Positions 26,086 to 35,697 of a DNA stretch of 64,000 nt are shown in pieces. The DNA is from Pseudomonas nabeulensis (GTDB taxonomy: Bacteria; Pseudomonadota; Gammaproteobacteria; Pseudomonadales; Pseudomonadaceae), in NCBI RefSeq assembly GCF_004682045.1, contig NZ_QUZT01000030.1, positions 1-64,000 of the forward strand, in the 5' to 3' direction. The notes beneath the pieces were generated by a model, which saw only the letters and a program-made list of their open reading frames with translations, searched no databases and had not been told where the DNA came from. Every line of letters begins with the position of its first letter. Positions within the stretch are counted from its first letter, which is position 1. The translations under genes were made by a program, and so were the position numbers.

Positions 26086-28968
26086 TCAGGACAACACGTC
26101 GTCGAAAGCTAGTGGTGTGATGCCGCGGGCGCGGTCAATTTTTTCGGACACCTTGAACGCGGCTTCGAGCTCGCTAATGCCGAATTGCTGCATGAGTTGG
26201 TAGCGCTCGGCCTTCTCCTCGGGCTCGGTTTGCGCGAGTGCGAGGTAGAGGCTGGGTGGAACCGCCCGGAACAGCACTTCCATGCTCTTGGAAAGGATCA
26301 CGCCTTCTGTGAATTTCCCGGATTCCTTACGAGCCGAGAGCATCAGCGCCTTTTGTGCGGGAGTGAGTTCCCTGAACCTAGCGATCTTCTCGACTTCGTC
26401 AGGGGGCATCGACAGACAGATCCACCATTCGATCATCGACAACATCGGCTCTGCGGCCTTCGGGAGATCGTCGACGTTTTGCGTAGCAAGCCAGAACCAA
26501 GCGCCCAATTTTCGCCACATTTTCGTGATCTTGACGATGTAAGGAGAAAGCAACGGGTTCTTCGTGATCACGTGCCCTTCATCGGTCACGTTGAGGATGG
26601 GGCGCCCCAAAAATTGATCACGCTCGGCGATATTGTTGACCGTGCTGATCAGCGAAATGTACGAGATGGAAAGCTGGGCGTTGTAGCCTTCGCGTGCGTA
26701 CGTTGCCAGGTCGACGATGGTGATGTCGGCCTCCGGCCACGGCGTACCTGGGCGGTCGAACATCTCGCCATCGGTGCCTTGGCAGAACATATCCATCGCA
26801 TCGGCCATTTCCAACAACCGTGCGCGGCGAGTCTCCGGCAGGGTCGCGTCGCGCCCGCGCTCGCGCAACGCATCACGAACGTCGCGGGTCAGTACGGTTC
26901 GGTCTTCGGCGACGCAGTGCTGAGCGGCATCGAGAATGCACTGGCGGATCAGCGAACGATCGGCGCGGGTCATGCGAGCTTCTTCGCGCTCTTCGCCCCC
27001 AGTGATCATTAGCCGAGCGGTGATTTCCAGCTCGCCAAGCACATCGCGCTGCTCGTCGGCTTCGCTGGTCTCGACCGGGATGGGCGGCTCGTCATCCAGC
27101 GCATCGGCATCAAGCGTCTGGACATCGCTGGGTGTTTCGATTAGACGGCGGGCGTCGGCAAAAGGAGCCAGGCTCACACCCGAACCAGGAGCCAGCTTGA
27201 CCCGGTTGACTGTCATGCCAAGTTGCCGGGCAAACTCGGCAAACAGGCCAAACGAATTGCCTGCCTCGACGATGAAGATTCGCGGACGGTAGATGGCCGC
27301 GACTTGGTTCAACATGATGTTGAGCGTGGCTGACTTGCCTGAGCCTGTGGGGCCGAACAGGAAAAGATGAGCATTCATTTGCCTATCGAGGCGGTTGAAC
27401 GGGTCGAAGGTGATGACGCCGCCGCCACGATTGAAGAAGGTGATGCCTGGGTTCCCTGTTCCCTCGCTGCGACCCCACACGGGACTAATGTTCGCTGCAT
27501 GTTGGGCGAACATCAGTTGGGTGTACCACTGCTTGCGATCCTGAGCGGGGTTGTAGACGCCCGGCAACCAGCGTAGATAGCTATTGAGCGGGGCCACCTC
27601 GTCTTCTTCACGTACCGGCTGAAGGCCAGCGTTGAGCATCACGTTGGCCAGTTGCAAGCCGCGCCGATCGAGCTCGCTTTCATCGCGACCGCGCAGATAG
27701 AACGCGAGATTGCCGCGGTAAAGTTTGTGAGCGCTGCCGATCAGCGACCGGGCTTCGTTCACGTCGTTGAGCGTCTGCTCGGACGCCAGCGTGTCGCCAA
27801 CCGCCTTCTTTGCCAGATGGTTGAGATGCGCCTCCAGCACGTCTTGCGGAGTCGCGACGAGTGTTAGGCACATGACCGTGTCTTCAGGCATTTGGTCGAA
27901 CAGCGTGTTGATCGCGTCGCCTTTGCGAGTCTCCCCGGTCAAATGCCCGGTCGCTGGCGGCATGCGCAGGCGGTCCGTAACCATGACCCGATGCGGCATG
28001 TCGTCGAAGTACCACAGGCCCTGGGCGGCATCGGAGCGCGGCTGACCGAAGAACAAACGCTGGCTGAAATCCAGACCACTTGCCAATTCAATCTCTTCAG
28101 GCTCCAAGGCGTCTGGGTATGCGGTCAGCTTGTAGAATCGTTCGCGGTCTTCGGTGCTCGACCCCAGCAAGGCGGGGTGTGGATTGAACCAGCGCAGCAG
28201 CCAGTCATGAATCTGCGGTGCATCCAGGCGACGCGCGTGAATGCCGGCATTGGCCAGACCGCCGAGCAGGCGGTCGCAAACGACGTTCAAGGCTTGTTCG
28301 GGCGTTTGGCCACGCCGCGACACGCCTGCGCCCGCCCTGCGGTAAACCACCATGCGCACACGCCGGCTTTGGCCGCGCCAACCCAGGCGGGTGACCACCG
28401 TGTCCTCGAACAAGCCACCGGGTTTAGCCACGGCACGCAGGTGGTGCGCGAAGAAACGCAGATAAAAATCCGTGAAGCGAGTGTCCCGCGCACGGGGCTG
28501 CACGTAGTCGCGCAAGGTTTGCAGGTACTGATCGAAGTTGGTTTCGTCCTGGGCATATAGTTGCAGCACCCAAGGGTTTTCGTCCAACTCGTCGAAACTG
28601 TCCTGTAGGGCGTTCTCAAGCGAATCACGCGCCTGCGCCAGCCAGGCCGGTTCGCGGCCTTCGGTACCCAACGCGGTCAGCTCGAAGAAAGCCCCGACCG
28701 ATTGCCCATCCTCCAGCAACATGCACTTCGATTCAGGCAGGTATTCCACCCAGGGCAGCAGTTCGACAAAGGATGGCAGCACACCGTACAGCGCCTGCTC
28801 ATCGTCCAGTGTCGCCGGTCGACGCCCCTGCACGGCCGCACCGGGTTCCGGAATGCCGTGCTCGTTCAGGACTTCGACGTGCCGCTGCCAGGCGTCCGCT
28901 TGTGTATGTGCCTGGGTAATTCCGGCTTGTACTGAGGCCCGTTTGAACCACGGAAAACGACGGACCAT
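26086..28968 (-). CDS. traC: Conjugative transfer ATPase, VirB4/TraC type (PFL_4706 family, TIGR03744)
   Basis: 960 residues. Walker A GPTGSGKSAT lies near residue 538, with Walker B ILNVTDEGH near 790. It energises pilus assembly and substrate transfer at the inner membrane. The start overlaps the lipoprotein stop (TGATG). Length is typical. Confidence 0.95.
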   Translation of the reverse strand: MVRRFPWFKRASVQAGITQAHTQADAWQRHVEVLNEHGIPEPGAAVQGRRPATLDDEQALYGVLPSFVELLPWVEYLPESKCMLLEDGQSVGAFFELTALGTEGREPAWLAQARDSLENALQDSFDELDENPWVLQLYAQDETNFDQYLQTLRDYVQPRARDTRFTDFYLRFFAHHLRAVAKPGGLFEDTVVTRLGWRGQSRRVRMVVYRRAGAGVSRRGQTPEQALNVVCDRLLGGLANAGIHARRLDAPQIHDWLLRWFNPHPALLGSSTEDRERFYKLTAYPDALEPEEIELASGLDFSQRLFFGQPRSDAAQGLWYFDDMPHRVMVTDRLRMPPATGHLTGETRKGDAINTLFDQMPEDTVMCLTLVATPQDVLEAHLNHLAKKAVGDTLASEQTLNDVNEARSLIGSAHKLYRGNLAFYLRGRDESELDRRGLQLANVMLNAGLQPVREEDEVAPLNSYLRWLPGVYNPAQDRKQWYTQLMFAQHAANISPVWGRSEGTGNPGITFFNRGGGVITFDPFNRLDRQMNAHLFLFGPTGSGKSATLNIMLNQVAAIYRPRIFIVEAGNSFGLFAEFARQLGMTVNRVKLAPGSGVSLAPFADARRLIETPSDVQTLDADALDDEPPIPVETSEADEQRDVLGELEITARLMITGGEEREEARMTRADRSLIRQCILDAAQHCVAEDRTVLTRDVRDALRERGRDATLPETRRARLLEMADAMDMFCQGTDGEMFDRPGTPWPEADITIVDLATYAREGYNAQLSISYISLISTVNNIAERDQFLGRPILNVTDEGHVITKNPLLSPYIVKITKMWRKLGAWFWLATQNVDDLPKAAEPMLSMIEWWICLSMPPDEVEKIARFRELTPAQKALMLSARKESGKFTEGVILSKSMEVLFRAVPPSLYLALAQTEPEEKAERYQLMQQFGISELEAAFKVSEKIDRARGITPLAFDDVLS

Positions 28969-29402
28969 CAGTAATCCTCCACACGCTCGCCCGGCATCGC
29001 GTACTGGACGCGCTGGTACAGGGGGAAGACCGTGGTGTAGCCGGGTACGGGCACCGGATCGGTGCCGGCCAGGTGTGGAAACACGTACATCTGCAGATCC
29101 GGATTCGGCAGCCGGTGGAACTGGCGGTGGATCTCGTTCGCTGCAGTACGTGTGTAGTGCATCTGTTCCACCGATGCGGTCTGTACGTCGGCATCGGTGA
29201 GTGGCCGACGCAGGCTCTGGCGAGCATCGAGCAATTGGCGGCGCGCTACTTGGCCACTGCCGCCTTCACCGTCGGCTTGGTACCAGATGTCCTGCATCGT
29301 GCGGTCACCGTGAGGCATCAATTCTTCCTTGCTGGTGGCGCAGCCGCTCATGGTTGCCACGGCCGCCGCCAGCAGCAGCGCTTTAATCCAGTTCGAGTGC
29401 AT
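28968..29402 (-). CDS. Conjugative transfer lipoprotein (TIGR03751)
   Basis: 144 residues with a lipoprotein signal (KALLLAAAVATMSGCATS). The small size and place between PFL_4705 and VirB4 match the VirB7-like lipoprotein of this class. The longer frame to 29459 is rejected because it lacks the signal at its start. Confidence 0.9.
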   Translation of the reverse strand: MHSNWIKALLLAAAVATMSGCATSKEELMPHGDRTMQDIWYQADGEGGSGQVARRQLLDARQSLRRPLTDADVQTASVEQMHYTRTAANEIHRQFHRLPNPDLQMYVFPHLAGTDPVPVPGYTTVFPLYQRVQYAMPGERVEDY

Positions 29403-30795
29403 GGGTTTTTCCTGTGCGGTGATCGACTTTGCGACCCTCGGGGTCGTAGTCGATGGCAAGGGGTTTTTCGAGATGGACGGCGACCTTGGCGCCGGGTTGG
29501 ACGTAAACGGCCGCGAAGGCCTGGCCGTACAACTTGTTGACCCATTCGGACATATCGTGCACGCCGCCGGCGAGGATGCGGCCCACGGCCTCGTTGCTGC
29601 TGATGCCCACGATGCCGATGGAGCCGTCGGCCCCTGCGTAGGACATCTGGCCGCTATCGGAGTCGATCAGCGATGCAGCCCCGGCGCCAGCCGCAGTGAT
29701 CAGGGCCTGAGTCCCGAGATACTGTTGAGCATTGCTGCGACGCTCGCCGCTCACGCATGGGATACCGTACGGGTCGCTGATCCAGCCCAGCCCGTCTTGG
29801 TCGTTGTTCTGCTGGTTGCCGCGCTCGCTGTTTTCGGGGATGGTGCGGATGGTGCCGTCGTGGAACACGAACGTGATCGAACGCACCTGCCCCCTGACGC
29901 ACGACAGCGTCCAGTCGCCGCTGGCAGTGCCGCTGAACACGGCACCGGCCACATCGGGAATATCAATGCCGTTCGCCGTCAAATTGTCGGGGCCGACCAG
30001 CACTTTGAACGGATACGGGTCGTTCACGGTTCCGTCGATCGGCACACGGCCAATCAATGCCGTCATCGCCACCGACCCCATGAGCGTCGAGTTTGTCGGC
30101 ACCGTATAGACCGCCTTGGCCGTTGTGACCCCGGCTGCCTTGGCACCCGCATCGGCAACGTTCCCGACGGCGGTTTCCAGCGTCTTCTGCGCTGGCCCAA
30201 AACTGGTTGGAAAGCTCAGGGCGCTGTTGCTGTTGCGGCTATCGGCCTGCTTGGCATCGTCCGGCTCCACCCAGCGGATGCTGTCCTCGCCGCCGGATCC
30301 TGCGGCATCCCCATCACTCAGGCCCAGCCCCACAGGCAGATCAGGATGGTCGCCGCCACGTCCGCCGATGCTCTCCAGACGGCGCTGCAAGTCCTGTAAC
30401 AAACCTTCGGTCTGCTGGCGTTCGCTGGCGAGCTGATCTTGGTCGCGGCGTAGGTTGGCGCGCTCAGTGTCGAGCGCGGTGCTGATCCGCTGGTCGATGG
30501 CACTTTCGCGCTGGCGTAGCCGCTGGTTTTCGTCGCGCTGGGTCTTGTTGTCGGTCGTCGCTGTCTGCAGCTCGGTGCGCAATTGCTTAACCTGGGCAAC
30601 TAGTGTCGCGACCGTGTCGCGTGGGGTATCGCCTTCGATACCCAGTGCTTGCATTTCCTCGGGCGTGAGCACACTGCCCGCACCGGTATCACCCGACGCG
30701 GGTGAGCCGCCACCCGAGAACAAGCGGATACCGACGAACAGTACGAGCAGTGCGACTGGGATCATCAGCCACTTGAGCAGACCGTTACTGCGCAT
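29383..30795 (-). CDS. Integrating conjugative element protein, PFL_4705 family (VirB10/TraB-like, TIGR03752)
   Basis: 471 residues. N-terminal anchor (LLKWLMIPVALLVLFVGI), a coiled coil (about residues 60-130, LRQRESAIDQRISTALDTER) and a C-terminal beta domain of VirB10/TraB type. It bridges inner and outer membranes in the secretion channel. Overlaps the previous gene by 11 bp and the lipoprotein gene by 20 bp. Confidence 0.92.
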   Translation of the reverse strand: MRSNGLLKWLMIPVALLVLFVGIRLFSGGGSPASGDTGAGSVLTPEEMQALGIEGDTPRDTVATLVAQVKQLRTELQTATTDNKTQRDENQRLRQRESAIDQRISTALDTERANLRRDQDQLASERQQTEGLLQDLQRRLESIGGRGGDHPDLPVGLGLSDGDAAGSGGEDSIRWVEPDDAKQADSRNSNSALSFPTSFGPAQKTLETAVGNVADAGAKAAGVTTAKAVYTVPTNSTLMGSVAMTALIGRVPIDGTVNDPYPFKVLVGPDNLTANGIDIPDVAGAVFSGTASGDWTLSCVRGQVRSITFVFHDGTIRTIPENSERGNQQNNDQDGLGWISDPYGIPCVSGERRSNAQQYLGTQALITAAGAGAASLIDSDSGQMSYAGADGSIGIVGISSNEAVGRILAGGVHDMSEWVNKLYGQAFAAVYVQPGAKVAVHLEKPLAIDYDPEGRKVDHRTGKTHALELD

Positions 30796-31705
30796 GATCG
30801 GTCTCCTGTGTGAAGTGCTCGGAGCCGGTCTGAGGCAGGTGCGCCGCCGGGTCGAAGCGCTGGATGGCTGGCAGCAGCGATTGCGCCAGGCCGCGTCCGC
30901 GCGTGACCAGGTAGAGGACGGTGGTGTCTTCTGGGGTGCCACGAGGACCAAGCGCCTCGTGTTGGAAAGTGGCGGTGAGGAAGTCGCCCTGCAGCAACCG
31001 AGGATCGAGCGTGAGCCAATCGCTACCGGTATGGGTCAGGCGTACAGCCGTTATCCACTGATCTTCCAGCCGCCATGACGCCAGTACGGCAGCGCGTACC
31101 GGCAAGGTCGGCAGCAGCGTGTCGAGCTTCAGATCACCGCGCAGGTTGACCCGTGTAATGCCGGGTACGGAATCGACCGTACGCAATGGAGCGTACAGAT
31201 TCTGCGCTGCGAAACGCGTTAGCACGACGGGTACCGGGGTTTCGCGATGCGACAAAGGCGCCGAAGCCTGGCGCTCGGTATGGTAGGTCGATTCACCGTC
31301 GCTATCGCCAGCCTGTGGTTGGCCGTAGCGCTGAGGGATTGCGCTACCCTCGACGATACGCACCGGCTCCAGTGACGGTTCGCCGTCCTTGGAGGGATGG
31401 GCGGCGATGTCGAGCAGGATGAGCGCGCCATTGTCTGCATCTTGCAAATGCAGCCGCGTGGGTTCGAGGGGCGCGTTCGCACGCAGGTAGATCGCGCCGC
31501 CTGCGCTCTGTACACGCAGCCGGTCGCCGACACTGGTTGGCACACCGACACGCACATTCCTGTCGATGAACACGATGCGCTCCTGATCCACCACCAACGG
31601 CACGGCCAGCGGCAGGCGCTCCCAGCGGAGGATCTCCAAGGCCTGAGCGGCTGGAGTCAACGTCAAAGCCAGCACTCCCAACCACACCAAAACGTAGTGC
31701 TTCAT
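30785..31705 (-). CDS. Integrating conjugative element protein, PFL_4704 family (VirB9/TraK-like, TIGR03749)
   Basis: 306 residues with a signal peptide (LGVLALTLTPAAQALE) and a beta-rich domain. It is probably the secretin-like partner of the PFL_4705 protein. Starts in an ATGA overlap with PFL_4703. Confidence 0.9.
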   Translation of the reverse strand: MKHYVLVWLGVLALTLTPAAQALEILRWERLPLAVPLVVDQERIVFIDRNVRVGVPTSVGDRLRVQSAGGAIYLRANAPLEPTRLHLQDADNGALILLDIAAHPSKDGEPSLEPVRIVEGSAIPQRYGQPQAGDSDGESTYHTERQASAPLSHRETPVPVVLTRFAAQNLYAPLRTVDSVPGITRVNLRGDLKLDTLLPTLPVRAAVLASWRLEDQWITAVRLTHTGSDWLTLDPRLLQGDFLTATFQHEALGPRGTPEDTTVLYLVTRGRGLAQSLLPAIQRFDPAAHLPQTGSEHFTQETDHAQ

Positions 31706-32382
31706 GGCGTTTCTCCTTTCAGCTCCAGACCGCCGCGAATGGGGGCTTCCTGTGTGGGCGTGGTGATGCGCTGAGGGGCGCCGTCATAGCAGTCGAGGGC
31801 TAGACCGAATGGGTTGCGGGCTGGATCGACATCCATCCGCACGACTTTCACCGGGTAGCGCACCAGGGCGCGTTTGACTTGCTCCGATCCGTGGTACTCG
31901 TCTGCACTGAGATCGAGCGTCACGATCCAATCCCGGTCAGATACCGAGCGAACCCGCGCCGAAGGGTTGTCGCCATAGCCGCGGCCAGGAATTTCGTACA
32001 CACCCCGTACGCGCTGGCGCAGCTCGCCGGTGCTGCGGCGGTAGTCATAATCCGCACGCAGGAATGCCTGGCAGGACGGCGTGAAGTAAGGCGATAGCGC
32101 ATGCAGGTTGCGCGCATAGTCCTCTTCACCATTCGTGGGCCAACGGTTGAGCTGTTGGAACACGTAAAAGGTGAAGGCGTAGACCGATTCAGGTGGAACC
32201 TCCCACCATTTGCGCGTGCTGCCTGAGCGCAGGTCGGGCGGTACGTGGATCGTCAGGTCGCGCGGCGCGCTCCACCAACCACCGCCCATGACCAGGGCGA
32301 GCAGCAGCAACGCTGCAGCGCCGAGGCGCAAAGTAGCGATGTGCGCTTTCAAACTCGCGACTTCGTTTTTGAAGCGGCTCAT
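31702..32382 (-). CDS. Integrating conjugative element protein, PFL_4703 family (VirB8/TraE-like, TIGR03746)
   Basis: 226 residues. One N-terminal membrane helix (LGAAALLLLALVMGGGW) and a periplasmic VirB8-like domain (YAFTFYVFQQLNRWP). True start is ATG 32382 in an ATGA overlap with the TIGR03750 gene; the frame open to 32931 is not used. Confidence 0.92.
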   Translation of the reverse strand: MSRFKNEVASLKAHIATLRLGAAALLLLALVMGGGWWSAPRDLTIHVPPDLRSGSTRKWWEVPPESVYAFTFYVFQQLNRWPTNGEEDYARNLHALSPYFTPSCQAFLRADYDYRRSTGELRQRVRGVYEIPGRGYGDNPSARVRSVSDRDWIVTLDLSADEYHGSEQVKRALVRYPVKVVRMDVDPARNPFGLALDCYDGAPQRITTPTQEAPIRGGLELKGETP

Positions 32383-32777
32383 CGCGCCGGCCTCCGATGA
32401 GACCAGTAGCCCGAGCGTGTAATCAGCACGTGTCCCCCGACCCAGCCGGCCAGCAGCGGAGAGCGGGTGGAGAGGCGCCACTGAAGTTGGCGGTACAGCC
32501 ATGTGTCCGGCCGGCCACGTTTCTGCCGACGCAGAATGCCGCCACCGACGAACACTCCCAAGGCGATGCCGACAACGACGAAGGTTGGTGCCAACGCAAT
32601 AGTGGAGAACAGCCACGACAGCGGCGCGCCAACCAGCAGGCCCGCCGCGCCGGACAGACCGCTGCAAATCCACAACTCGTCTGTTGTCAGGCCGCGCACG
32701 ACGACTGGGTGACGATTTAACCGGTGCGGCAGAAACGAGAGGGTGCCATCCGCGCGGATATGCTGATGCTCGGACAT
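32379..32777 (-). CDS. Conjugative transfer region protein TIGR03750 (VirB3/TraL-like)
   Basis: 132 residues with two adjacent membrane segments (GLSGAAGLLVGAPLSWLF and PTFVVVGIALGVFVGGGIL) and basic tails, the VirB3/TraL layout next to VirB2-like and VirB8-like genes. Confidence 0.9.
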   Translation of the reverse strand: MSEHQHIRADGTLSFLPHRLNRHPVVVRGLTTDELWICSGLSGAAGLLVGAPLSWLFSTIALAPTFVVVGIALGVFVGGGILRRQKRGRPDTWLYRQLQWRLSTRSPLLAGWVGGHVLITRSGYWSHRRPAR

Positions 32778-32789
32778 GCGTCGGCCCCC

Positions 32790-33149
32790 TCAGAGGATCC
32801 CGGTTGCTTCGGTGAGCAACCAGATACCGATCACGAGCAGAATGGCGCCGACCGCGACAACCAAGCCAAACTGCCCCCAGGTTTTCCGACCGGTCTGCAC
32901 CTCGGAGTACGTGCTGTAGGCGTGGTAGCACACGCCCACAAACATGGAGGCCACCACCAGCAGTGCGACCAGAAGAACAATGTCGTAGCCGTAGTTGCGG
33001 ATCGTCTGCATGATGCCGCTGCCGGCACCCCGCGATGGGTTCTCCAACTGAGGCAAACCCTGTGCGAATGACAACGCAGGCAACGATGCGAGACCCAGCG
33101 CAATTGCAGTGCGCTGGACGAGACGAGCGGGGGAGAAGCGAGTTTCCAT
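32790..33149 (-). CDS. Integrating conjugative element membrane protein, PFL_4702 family (pilin-like, TIGR03745)
   Basis: 119 residues. Signal peptide (ALGLASLPALSFAQ), then two hydrophobic helices (IVLLVALLVVASMFVGVCYH and GLVVAVGAILLVIGIWLL). Size and topology fit a VirB2/TraA-type pilin subunit; that assignment is inference. Confidence 0.88.
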   Translation of the reverse strand: METRFSPARLVQRTAIALGLASLPALSFAQGLPQLENPSRGAGSGIMQTIRNYGYDIVLLVALLVVASMFVGVCYHAYSTYSEVQTGRKTWGQFGLVVAVGAILLVIGIWLLTEATGIL

Positions 33150-33166
33150 GGTCTGACCCTTTCTGG

Positions 33167-33400
33167 TTACGAGAGGAGGAAAAAAGTCAGCACCAGGTAC
33201 ATCGCGAGAAACCGCACGATGACGCCAAGGAACTGACGTTGATTAATCCGGTTCTCTGCCCAGCCGACGTAGGCCGTGCGAATCGCCCAGGCGCCCCACA
33301 GCAGCAGCACCGCGAACACCAGGCCGACCAGCACGGTCGCGAGGAGCGCGGGCGCAATACCGCTGTTGGCCTGAAAGGCGGAGAGTTGGGCGGAGGTCAT
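33167..33400 (-). CDS. Integrating conjugative element protein, PFL_4701 family (TIGR03758)
   Basis: 77 residues with two membrane helices (LLATVLVGLVFAVLLLWGAW, and VIVRFLAMYLVLTFFLLS). ATGA overlap with the RAQPRD gene; followed 17 bp later by the pilin-like gene. Function unknown. Confidence 0.88.
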   Translation of the reverse strand: MTSAQLSAFQANSGIAPALLATVLVGLVFAVLLLWGAWAIRTAYVGWAENRINQRQFLGVIVRFLAMYLVLTFFLLS

Positions 33401-33765
33401 GGCTGGCGCTCCCGGGAGGTGTCCGGGGCTGCAGCGTTGGCGCGGTAATCACCGGCCAAGTCGACGGGATCGCGAGGCTGCGCACGTGATGGCGTGAGGT
33501 GGGTCTGGATGCCGGCGCGTACCTGCGCCAAATCAGCAAGCAGGCGCGGATAGTCGAAGTGGTAGCGTTCGCCCGATGTGATCGGGGCGTTGGCAGCGCT
33601 TTGCGCAACAAACCGCTCCAGCGCATCAAGTTGCCGCATGGCGGCGACCAGCTCCTGGCGCTGCATCGGCGTTTCGGCGCTTGCGGTCATCGGCGCCACA
33701 GCCATCACAGTGGCCATGAACAGAAGGTATGCGCCGCGTTGCGCAGGCCTAATTGAGAGCACCAT
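33397..33765 (-). CDS. RAQPRD-family integrating conjugative element protein (TIGR01690)
   Basis: 122 residues with a signal peptide (FMATVMAVAPMTASAE) and the family name motif RAQPRD near residue 96. Helical periplasmic protein of the mating system. First gene downstream of the fic insertion point. Confidence 0.93.
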   Translation of the reverse strand: MVLSIRPAQRGAYLLFMATVMAVAPMTASAETPMQRQELVAAMRQLDALERFVAQSAANAPITSGERYHFDYPRLLADLAQVRAGIQTHLTPSRAQPRDPVDLAGDYRANAAAPDTSRERQP

Positions 33766-33968
33766 CGCGCTATGTCCTCGTTAGATCAGCAATGGCGTGA
33801 TCGTGGCGAGACAGGCGCGCTCAGGCTGCAAACAATAGGAACTGGGAGGACACCGGATTCATGGTGTAACGCGCAGTGGAAGAGTCTGGACAGACGTGAT
33901 GCGCGGATAGGCGGGGAGGCGCAGACGTCAAGGGGCTCGGAACCATGGATCCGTGCCGCAAGCGCAAT

Positions 33969-34059
33969 AGCCTAATGAGCGGTTTGCACAAAAACCTAAA
34001 AATGGTTAAGCTCAATAACCTAATAATGATTCAGCGCCACAACCTAATGGAATTGCTCC
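33969..34059. repeat. Four direct repeats at 24-bp period before the fic gene
   Basis: CCTAA-type cores start at 33971, 33995, 34019 and 34043, exactly 24 bp apart; three of the four are preceded by AA (AACCTAA). The array ends at the fic start codon. The even spacing suggests an operator bound cooperatively by the N-terminal part of the fic product. The rest of 33766-33968 shows no gene. Confidence 0.65.
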
Positions 34060-35631
34060 ATGGCCATGCCTTCAGACAAGCTTGCAACCGCCCTGGTCGC
34101 CCTCAAGCAGCTTCAGGATCAGGGACTTGTCGCCATCCGCAGCAGTCAACTCAGCCGCACCCACAGGGAGCGGCTGCAGAACAGCGGTTTTCTGGCCGAG
34201 GTGATGAAGGGGTGGTACATCCCGACGCGCCCGGACGAGACGCAAGGTGAAAGCACGGCCTGGTACGCGTCCTTCTGGGCGTTCAGTGGCAGCTACCTGA
34301 CCGAACGATTCGGGGCTGATTGGTGCCTTGGACCTGAACAGTCCTTGAGCCTGCTCACCGGGGATTGGACTGTGCCTCGCCAGCTCATGGTCCGCTCGTC
34401 TAGGGGCGGCAACAAACCCTTGTCACTTCCGCACCAGACTTCGATCTTCGATATCCGAGTGGATTTACCACCGGATGCCGACTTGGAAGTGCGTGACGGT
34501 TTGCGTCTTTATACCCTGCCGGCTGCTTTGGTGACTGTTGGACCTGCGGCCTTCCAGACGCATCCCGTCACGTTACGCACGGCACTGGCTATGATCCGGG
34601 ATGCCTCGGACGTTCTAGCGCGCCTGCTTGACGGCGGTCACAGTGTGGTCGCCGGACGGCTGGCCGGAGCGTTCCGCAGCATCGGCGGTGAACAGATTGC
34701 CAATGACATCGTCGACGCCATGCGTGCCGCTGGCTACGCCGTCAAAGAGACCAATCCGTTCGCGGACTTACAGCCGACCGTGGTCAGTCTGGGAGAGCCA
34801 TCGCCCTACGTAAATCGACTTGGTATGACCTGGCAACGCATGCGAGAGCAGGTTCTGGATCATTTTCCACGTCCGTCCCAGACGTCGGTGGACAAGGATA
34901 CCTACCTGAGGCAGGTCGATGACGTCTACATCACCGACGCTTACCACTCACTGTCCATCGAAGGGTACCGGGTCAGTGCCGAGTTGATTGAGCGCGTGCG
35001 ATCCGGCTCCTGGAACCCTGACGACCAGGCTACCGATCGGAATCATCGAGATGCGCTGGCGGCCCGTGGTTATTGGCTGGCGTTCCAGCGCGTCAAGCAA
35101 AGTCTTGGAACCATCCTTGATGGCAAGAATCCAGGAGTGGTCGCGCAGCAGGATCATGGTGCGTGGTACCGGGAACTGTTCGCACCCAGCGTCACTGCTG
35201 GCATTTTGCGGCCAGGAGATCTGGCAGGTTATCGCAGCGGCCCGGTATACATCCGTCGTTCAAAGCATGTCCCGCCGCGCCATGACGCCGTGCGCGATCT
35301 GATGCCAGCATTCTTCCGGCTTCTTCAGGAAGAAAGCGACCCAGCCGTTCGAGTGGTGCTGGGACATTTCGTTTTCGTCTATATCCATCCTTATTTCGAT
35401 GGCAACGGTCGCATGGGACGCTTCATGATGAATGCCATGCTGGCGGCGGGCGGCTATCCATGGACAGTGGTTCCGGTAGAGAGTCGCAGTGATTACATGG
35501 CGGCACTGGAGGAAGCGAGTGTCGAGGGCAATCTGGTTCCATTCAGCCAATTCATCGGGCAGCTAGTAGAGCGTGCGCCGGTGCACATTGGAGTCTCAAA
35601 TCGTGCCGCGGGCGCGCCAGACCGGAACTAA
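34060..35631 (+). CDS. Fic-domain AMP-transferase with AbiEi-like N-terminal part
   Basis: 523 residues. Residues 1-240 resemble AbiEi-type proteins (winged helix start, SSQLSRTHRERLQNSGFL, then GWYIPTRPD). Residues 290-510 are a Fic domain with the catalytic loop HPYFDGNGRMGR (His443). An inhibitory helix motif SLSIEG (297-302) fits [S/T]xxxE[G/N], so activity is probably held off within the chain. It is on the plus strand inside the minus-strand transfer operon, a mark of insertion. I infer an autoregulated toxin or stress switch. Met3 (34066) is an alternative start. Confidence 0.85.
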   Translation: MAMPSDKLATALVALKQLQDQGLVAIRSSQLSRTHRERLQNSGFLAEVMKGWYIPTRPDETQGESTAWYASFWAFSGSYLTERFGADWCLGPEQSLSLLTGDWTVPRQLMVRSSRGGNKPLSLPHQTSIFDIRVDLPPDADLEVRDGLRLYTLPAALVTVGPAAFQTHPVTLRTALAMIRDASDVLARLLDGGHSVVAGRLAGAFRSIGGEQIANDIVDAMRAAGYAVKETNPFADLQPTVVSLGEPSPYVNRLGMTWQRMREQVLDHFPRPSQTSVDKDTYLRQVDDVYITDAYHSLSIEGYRVSAELIERVRSGSWNPDDQATDRNHRDALAARGYWLAFQRVKQSLGTILDGKNPGVVAQQDHGAWYRELFAPSVTAGILRPGDLAGYRSGPVYIRRSKHVPPRHDAVRDLMPAFFRLLQEESDPAVRVVLGHFVFVYIHPYFDGNGRMGRFMMNAMLAAGGYPWTVVPVESRSDYMAALEEASVEGNLVPFSQFIGQLVERAPVHIGVSNRAAGAPDRN

Positions 35632-35697
35632 GCATCCAAGTCGATCACCATGCGCGGAGACTGATATTTAAGGATCAATAGGCGAGTGCGTTTGCGC

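Noticed and set aside
28538..29200. 220-codon plus-strand frame opposite the VirB4 ATPase and lipoprotein genes
   Set aside because: Ser/Arg/Cys-rich shadow composition; opposite well-supported genes.
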